Assembly (NCBI GenBank): GCA_951828535.1
Contig: OX639990.1
Location: forward strand, 3,273,300-3,337,299
Length of the DNA: 64,000 nt
Reading direction: 5' to 3'
Source of the DNA: an uncultured Candidatus Entotheonella sp.
Lineage (GTDB): Bacteria; Tectomicrobia; Entotheonellia; Entotheonellales; Entotheonellaceae
Shown here: piece after piece, positions 59,360 to 64,000 of the stretch
How positions within the stretch are numbered: the stretch's first letter is position 1
Layout of the letters: each line of letters begins with the position of its first letter
Notes under the pieces: model-generated
The model's database searches: none
Told to the model about the DNA's origin: nothing
What the model saw: the letters and a program-made list of their open reading frames with translations, nothing else
Translations under genes and position numbers: made by a program

Positions 59360-60364
59360 ATGAATCGTTCAGGAAGACGCTTTGGGATCGTAATAGCCGT
59401 CGCGGTGATGGCGTTGGTCGTCACCTCCGGCATGGCGCTGGCCGCTTGCGGCAAGGTGACCGTGGGCGAGATGAATTGGAATTCGGCGCGCGTGATCGCC
59501 AACCTCGAGAAGTTCATCCTGGAGGTTGGATACGGCTGCGAGGTCGAGTTGTTGCAGACTTCTACCGTGCCGGCCATGACCTCGATGGTCGAGAAAGGCG
59601 AGCCCGACATCGCTTCGGAAATCTGGATCAATTCGGTCCGGGAGACCTTTGAACAAGGCGTCGCCGAGGGCCGCATCGTGTCGGCCGGCAACGTATTGGC
59701 GGATGGCGGCGTGGAGGCGTGGTGGATTCCCGCGTACTTGGCCGAGGCGCATCCCGACATCCGCACCCTGCAGCAGGTGATGGCCAACGCGCAGTTGTTC
59801 CAGGACCCGGAGGACTCGTCCAAGGGGCGTTTTTACAACTGTCCGTCCGGCTGGGGCTGCAAGATCATCAACAACAATCTCTTCCGCGCCTATGGTATGG
59901 GCGAGAGCTTCAACAACTTCGATCCAGGGTCGGGCGAGGGGCTGTCAGGTGCCATCGCCAAGGCGTACGAGCGGCAGGAGCCATGGTTCGGCTACTACTG
60001 GGCGCCGACCTCCATTCTTGGCAAATACCCCATGGTGATGATCGAATTGGCCGGCTTCGACGCCGAGGGGCACACGTGTAATACCAGGGAGAACTGCGAT
60101 GCGCCGCACGCCGGCCGCTACCCCCCCTCCCAGGTGCTAGCAATGACGACGAAGGCCTTCGCCGACAGCCACCCCGATGAGTTCGCCTTCCTCGGCAGCA
60201 TCTCTATTCCCAACGACGTGATGAACGCCGTGCTGGCCTGGGGCGAGGACAATCAGGCCGAGGGCAACGAAATGGCCGGCTATTTCATCGTGAAGCACGA
60301 GGAATTGTGGTCGTCCTGGCTGCCGGCGGACGTGGCGGCCAAGGTGAAAGCGGCCCTCAAATAA
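59360..60364 (+). CDS. proX: Glycine betaine/proline-type ABC transporter, periplasmic binding protein
   Basis: A 334-residue OpuAC/ProX-like receptor. The signal peptide MNRSGRRFGIVIAVAVMALV ends at ALAAC; an LxxC-like ALAAC could make it a lipoprotein, though Cys here may be mature residue 1 by chance. The mature domain has VTVGEMNWNSARVIANLEKF, SEIWINSVRETFEQGVAEGR and FYNCPSGWGCKIINNNLFRA. AAGGGG precedes the ATG. proW and proV follow. Confidence 0.9.
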   Translation: MNRSGRRFGIVIAVAVMALVVTSGMALAACGKVTVGEMNWNSARVIANLEKFILEVGYGCEVELLQTSTVPAMTSMVEKGEPDIASEIWINSVRETFEQGVAEGRIVSAGNVLADGGVEAWWIPAYLAEAHPDIRTLQQVMANAQLFQDPEDSSKGRFYNCPSGWGCKIINNNLFRAYGMGESFNNFDPGSGEGLSGAIAKAYERQEPWFGYYWAPTSILGKYPMVMIELAGFDAEGHTCNTRENCDAPHAGRYPPSQVLAMTTKAFADSHPDEFAFLGSISIPNDVMNAVLAWGEDNQAEGNEMAGYFIVKHEELWSSWLPADVAAKVKAALK

Positions 60365-60450
60365 GCGACAACGGGTGGCGCACCGCGCGTGCGCCGCCCA
60401 CGGGTACGCCAATTCCCGGCGGCGTCGCCGGTTTGCGGAGGCCAGGAATC

Positions 60451-61443
60451 GTGCCGTTGCTGGAAGACATCCTCGCCATGCTTGGCCTGCACGCCGCCTG
60501 CAACCCGGAAGACGGCGGCAGCGAGCAACTCTTCGCGCTCAATCGCGAGGTGCCGAATTTCCCGTCTCTGGATCAATTCAGCGCCGCCTGCCCCGCCCTG
60601 CCGCGCATCCGCGACCTGCAAAAGGCCGTTGACACCGGTTATAAGAACTTCACCCGCTCGTGGGGCGACCTCATCGAGTCTTTCTTCAACCCCTTCCTCG
60701 ATTTCCTCATCTGGACTGAAAACCTGCTGGTCAGCGCGCCGTGGTGGCTGACCCTCGTCATCATCACCGCTATCGTCTATCTGATGACCCGGCAGCGGCT
60801 GCACACTGTGGCGGTCCTCGTGGTGCTAGCGGTCATCGGGTTTTTCGGCATGTGGGACGATGCCATGCGGACACTGTCGTTCATCCTCGTCTGCACCCTC
60901 ATCTGCATCCTTTTCGGCATCCCCATCGGCGTGCTGATGGCGCGCCACAGCGGCATGCGCTCCACCGTCACGCCGATTCTGGACGTCATGCAGACGATGC
61001 CGAGCTTCGTGTATCTGATCCCGGTCGTCATGCTGTTCGGGGTCGGCAAGGTGCCCGGCGCCATCGCGGTGATCGCCTACGCCATTCCGCCTGTCATTCG
61101 TCTCACCGACCTGGGCATCCGCCTGGTTGACCAGGAAGTGCTGGAGGCGAGCGAGGCGTTCGGCGCCAGCAATTGGCAGAAGCTGATCGACGTTCAGATA
61201 CCGCTGGCGCTGCCGAACATCCTGGCGGGGGTCAATCAGACGATCATGATGGCGCTCGCCATGGTCGTCATCGCCTCGATGGTTTCGGTACGCGGCCTGG
61301 GGATCGAGGTGCTGGAAGCAGTGACCAACCAGTATCTCGCCAAGGGCCTGTTCAACGGCCTGGCCGTCGTGGCGTTCGCCATCATGTTCGACCGCGTGAC
61401 GCGGCAGACGATTTTGCAGAGCCAGAAGCACGTGCAGGAGTAA
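60451..61443 (+). CDS. proW: Glycine betaine/proline-type ABC transporter, permease
   Basis: A 330-residue permease with about seven membrane helices. A GTG at 60451 with GGAGG nine bases upstream is the best start. Hydrophobic segments include WWLTLVIITAIVYLM and FILVCTLICILFGIPIGVLM. The ProW-type core has DVMQTMPSFVYLIPVVMLFG, and the EAA loop is EVLEASEAFGASNWQKLIDV. The soluble N-terminus of about 85 residues is longer than most OpuAB proteins. Confidence 0.92.
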   Translation: MPLLEDILAMLGLHAACNPEDGGSEQLFALNREVPNFPSLDQFSAACPALPRIRDLQKAVDTGYKNFTRSWGDLIESFFNPFLDFLIWTENLLVSAPWWLTLVIITAIVYLMTRQRLHTVAVLVVLAVIGFFGMWDDAMRTLSFILVCTLICILFGIPIGVLMARHSGMRSTVTPILDVMQTMPSFVYLIPVVMLFGVGKVPGAIAVIAYAIPPVIRLTDLGIRLVDQEVLEASEAFGASNWQKLIDVQIPLALPNILAGVNQTIMMALAMVVIASMVSVRGLGIEVLEAVTNQYLAKGLFNGLAVVAFAIMFDRVTRQTILQSQKHVQE

Positions 61444-61450
61444 CGACAGC

Positions 61451-62479
61451 ATGCCGGAAGCCAAGATCGTCGTCGAGCAGCTTTACAAAATCTTCGGGCC
61501 AACGCCCGCCGAGGCGCTGGCGCGCGTCAAAGCGGGCGTCAGCAAGCAGAGCCTGCTCACCGAGTACGGGCACGTTCTCGGCTTGGCGGACATCAACCTG
61601 GCTATTGCGGACCAGGAAATCTTCGTGGTCATGGGGCTGTCGGGCTCCGGCAAGTCGACGCTCATCCGCCATTTCAACCGCCTGATCGAGCCCACCCAAG
61701 GCGCCATCAGCATCGACGGGCAGGACGTGCTGGGGCTGTCGCGCCGCGAACTGGAAGTGTTCCGGCGCCGCAAGATGAGCATGGTCTTCCAACGCTTCGG
61801 GCTGCTGCCGCACCGTACCGTGCTGCAAAACGTCGGGTACGGCCTGGCGGTGCAGAACGTCGGCAAGACGGACGTCGATCACCGGGCCATGCACTGGATC
61901 GAGCAGGTGGGGCTGGAGGGGTTCGAGGATCACTATCCGGGACAGCTTTCCGGCGGTATGCAGCAGCGGGTCGGCTTGGCGCGCGCCCTGGCTACCGACC
62001 CCGAAATTCTCCTCATGGACGAGGCCTTCAGCGCCCTTGATCCGCTCATCCGCAGTAGCATGCAGGACCGCCTTCTGGAACTGCAGGCCAAGCTCAACAA
62101 GACCATCGTCTTCATCACGCACGATCTCGATGAAGCCCTGAAGCTGGGCGACACCATCGCCATTCTCAACGACGGCATGGTGGTGCAGGCGGGCGATCCG
62201 CAGGACATCATCATGCATCCGGCGAACGACTACATCCAGAATTTCGTGCAGGACATTAACCGCGCGCGGGTGATCCGGGCGCGTTCGGTCATGGAGCCCG
62301 TTGCGGCAGCCAACGGCGCCAACCTGCAGGCCGAGGTGACCGCAAACGACACTCTGGAAACCGTGCTCGCCGCCATGCAGGGCAATCCCGACGGCTGCGT
62401 CGGCGTGACCCAGGACGGGCTGACGGTGGGCACCATCACGGCCCGCAGAATGCTGGAAGTGCTGCCGCCGCAGCGATGA
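61451..62479 (+). CDS. proV: Glycine betaine/proline-type ABC transporter, ATPase
   Basis: A 342-residue ABC ATPase. Walker A is MGLSGSGKSTLIRHFNRLIE, the signature LSGGMQQRVGLARALATDPE, and Walker B ILLMDEAFSALDPLIR. The FVQDIN segment and one CBS-like tail follow the core. GPTPAEALARVKAGVSK in the N-terminal region is typical of ProV/OpuAA. It lies eight bases behind proW. The 62480-62800 stretch after it holds no gene I can see. Confidence 0.94.
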   Translation: MPEAKIVVEQLYKIFGPTPAEALARVKAGVSKQSLLTEYGHVLGLADINLAIADQEIFVVMGLSGSGKSTLIRHFNRLIEPTQGAISIDGQDVLGLSRRELEVFRRRKMSMVFQRFGLLPHRTVLQNVGYGLAVQNVGKTDVDHRAMHWIEQVGLEGFEDHYPGQLSGGMQQRVGLARALATDPEILLMDEAFSALDPLIRSSMQDRLLELQAKLNKTIVFITHDLDEALKLGDTIAILNDGMVVQAGDPQDIIMHPANDYIQNFVQDINRARVIRARSVMEPVAAANGANLQAEVTANDTLETVLAAMQGNPDGCVGVTQDGLTVGTITARRMLEVLPPQR

Positions 62480-62800
62480 AACCCGGCGGGCCGCCTGACG
62501 GTCAGCATCGTTGAACGGGTTACGACCCTTTTCTCCTTTCTGGACGTCATTCTGCTCCTGTTTTTAGGGGCCGGCGACTGTTGTCGCCTTTACGTAGAAC
62601 GACATGATCAATCCACCGGCAGTTGAGCCAGTTCGGAACTGGCTGAAGGCGCACGATACCGAGTTGTCGTGAAGCCCCCAGCAAGCAGAACACGCTGCAC
62701 GGTGAAACCTCGCCTCAGGTACGGCCCAACACACCCGCCGCAACGACAGCAAAATTCATTCGCTGATCTTAACTGCCAAACCCCCAAAAGATCCGGCCTA

Positions 62801-62829
62801 TTGATACATATAACTTCCAGGGTTATAAT
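62801..62829 (+). promoter_or_regulatory. Strong promoter of the HigBA-like pair, implying a leaderless transcript
   Basis: TTGATA (62801-62806) and consensus TATAAT (62824-62829) are 17 bases apart. The toxin ATG at 62835 is only five bases past the -10, so transcription should start at or within a base or two of the ATG. Confidence 0.85.
62809..62827. promoter_or_regulatory. Candidate operator: inverted repeat within the promoter
   Basis: TATAAC (62809-62814) and GTTATA (62822-62827) face each other around TTCCAGG, between the -35 and -10. An HTH antitoxin bound here would block RNA polymerase, as in other HigA-type autoregulation. Confidence 0.55.
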
Positions 62830-62834
62830 TAGCA

Positions 62835-63192
62835 ATGTACGCAATAATCTCTCATGAGCGGCCTGACGGATCTTGCCCATATGAAGAGTATGTGAAGGAC
62901 GTTTATTACTCGGGGAGGAAACGTGACGCTGCGAAAATTAGAGCTTTCGTAGAACGTCTTGGGCAATCAGGCTCTCAACGGCTCACTACAATGCAGTGGG
63001 CGGAAAAGATGAATGACGTGTGGCAACTCCGACCCGGTCATCATCGCATTTTTTTTCTGGCACGCCCAGGCCGGGCAATATGTCCTGCTGAATGGTTTCC
63101 GGAAAAAGTCGAACAAGACCCCACGTAAAGAGCTGACCAGAGCTGAAACTCTACGAGGTGAACATCTTGACACATCAGGAGATGGCTCATGA
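62835..63192 (+). pseudogene. HigB/RelE-like toxin with a frameshift in a T8 run
   Basis: The frame begins MYAIISHERPDGSCPYEEYV, passes AEKMNDVWQLRPGHHRIF, then hits eight T (63049-63056). In frame it continues into 30 or so unrelated residues and stops at 63128. With seven T the sequence reads FFWHAQAGQYVLLNGFRKKS, then NKTPRKELTRAETLRGEHLD, and stops at TGA 63190-63192, overlapping the antitoxin ATG (ATGA). That restored end matches the RelE/HigB (Gp49-like) toxin family, so a one-base insertion has truncated the toxin. Sequencing error in the homopolymer or slippage are alternatives. Confidence 0.85.
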
Positions 63193-63647
63193 AGCGCCAC
63201 TACCTTCAGGACAGTCACACTTTGTGGCTACAAGACATCGAGTATCGGGGAGAGTTCGGGTCTGAGAGCGCCAAGCTAGAGGTCGCAGCGGCGCTGGCTG
63301 CTGCACGGGAAACTGCCGGTATCACTCAGGCCGCACTGGCGGAGCAAGCTGGCGTGTCTCAGGCGTACATCGCAAAGCTGGAGAAAGGCGACGCAAATCC
63401 CACTGTGGGGAACGTCGGCCGATTGCTCGCATACATGTGGTATAGACCCTCTATCAGTCTGACCCCCATGGAGGCACCTAGTCCTTTCGAATCGGTTTTC
63501 ATAGAGAATCAAAGCGCCTCGGATTTTTCGGACTTTGACATGACCCACTCTCACTCTGACAACTTACGGACTACCTTTTCAAGTTCATTGGTCGAGAGGC
63601 CGGCGTCAGAGGAAGCCGTCGAATATGGGGAACCAGCATGGAGGTAG
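63189..63647 (+). CDS. XRE-family HTH antitoxin (HigA-like)
   Basis: A 152-residue protein. The Cro/C1-type HTH is at about 33-90, LEVAAALAAARETAGITQAA then QAGVSQAYIAKLEKGDANPT, followed by VGNVGRLLAYM. The N-terminal 30 residues and the Ser-rich C-terminal tail are not recognisable. Its ATG overlaps the restored toxin stop. It should repress the operon and neutralise the toxin if one is made. Confidence 0.9.
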   Translation: MKRHYLQDSHTLWLQDIEYRGEFGSESAKLEVAAALAAARETAGITQAALAEQAGVSQAYIAKLEKGDANPTVGNVGRLLAYMWYRPSISLTPMEAPSPFESVFIENQSASDFSDFDMTHSHSDNLRTTFSSSLVERPASEEAVEYGEPAWR

Positions 63648-64000
63648 AATGGCTGATTCTGGCAGATGCTGCGCAAGTGACCTCGAACAAACTTTATCTC
63701 CTCGGGGGTGGCTGGGACCGGCTTGTTATTGCAAGAACATTTCCTGTCACACATCAGATGGCTGTTGCGACAGCATTTCGAGTTTCGTGGAATGAGACCA
63801 ACCAGGAGCATGATTTCGAGATTGAAGTCATCAATGCCGATGGTGCTGGAGTTGCCAAGCTGGCTGGCCAATTTGAAGTCGGCAGACCGCCTGGAATTCC
63901 ACCGGGACAGGATCAACGGACGCAGATCGCGGTGAACTTAGGACTACCACTTAAACATCCCGGTACGTACGAGGTGGTAGCACGGCTCAATGGCGAGGAG
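63638..64000 (+). CDS. Partial CDS, DUF6941-like conserved protein
   Basis: The first 121 codons of a gene running off the right edge. It begins MEVEWLILADAAQVTSNKLY with LLGGGWDRLV, followed by FEIEVINADGAG and LPLKHPGTYEVVARLNGEE. 'WLILADAAQV..NKLYLLGGGWD' is the pattern of DUF6941, a beta-rich protein of unknown function often next to toxin-antitoxin genes. The ATG overlaps the antitoxin end by ten bases; no other start fits. Confidence 0.65.
   Translation, partial: MEVEWLILADAAQVTSNKLYLLGGGWDRLVIARTFPVTHQMAVATAFRVSWNETNQEHDFEIEVINADGAGVAKLAGQFEVGRPPGIPPGQDQRTQIAVNLGLPLKHPGTYEVVARLNGEE

Overview
The window is GC-rich, densely packed bacterial chromosome. Its gene content looks proteobacterial: nusB/ribH/ribBA/ribD, argS next to a SPOR protein, MurU/AmgK cell-wall recycling, Liv and TRAP transport, Complex I subunits, and a UGSC-type selenoprotein. 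A deltaproteobacterial, Desulfobacterota or Tectomicrobia-like source is my best inference, but no marker here settles the phylum.

Layout. (1) 1-16.3 kb is one long minus-strand housekeeping run: aspS, era, recO, argS, a SPOR protein, an AlaC-type aminotransferase, hom, lysC, ppdK, ribD, ribBA, ribH, nusB, then the start of an unidentified gene. (2) 16.6-19.8 kb is a compact plus-strand operon of three genes joined by ATGA overlaps. It encodes a small HEPN-like protein, a ParA/MinD-like ATPase with a KGGVGR Walker A, and a second P-loop ATPase; it is a candidate defence or stress system. (3) 20.0-24.0 kb is comEC split by a complete 1,475-bp insertion sequence with 16-bp inverted repeats and a 5-bp target duplication. 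(4) 24.1-30.9 kb carries tRNA-Gln, tRNA-Glu, a Rieske protein, a FAU-1-like ribonuclease, an aspartate aminotransferase, coaD, rlmN, a class III adenylate cyclase and tRNA-Leu. (5) 31.1-35.0 kb holds a VOC protein, a transposase remnant, a HIT protein, a UGSC selenoprotein read through an in-frame TGA, its partner gene, and a TRAP receptor. (6) 35.7-44.9 kb holds a CCA-adding enzyme, a CopD-like membrane protein, small basic proteins, comF, amgK-murU, a deacetylase-family gene, a cysteine desulfurase/IscU-like pair and a vapBC-type toxin-antitoxin pair. (7) 45.2-48.9 kb is a four-gene nuoB-C-I-D operon ending at a clear terminator; its NuoB has a long C-terminal tail with three 34-residue repeats. 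(8) 49.1-54.5 kb is a livK/DUF6867/livF/G/M/H branched-chain amino acid importer. (9) 54.7-64 kb holds an O-methyltransferase, a quinone oxidoreductase, a second transposase remnant, an archease, a porin, a proX-proW-proV-type osmolyte importer, a HigBA-like pair whose toxin is frameshifted, and the start of a DUF6941-like gene.

Mobile DNA has reshaped the locus. Besides the intact IS and two transposase fragments, small dispersed repeats lie between genes and appear to have inserted in frame inside recO and murU. The observations I would follow up first are the three-gene ATPase operon, the repeat-bearing NuoB tail, the UGSC selenoprotein, and the repeat insertion in murU.
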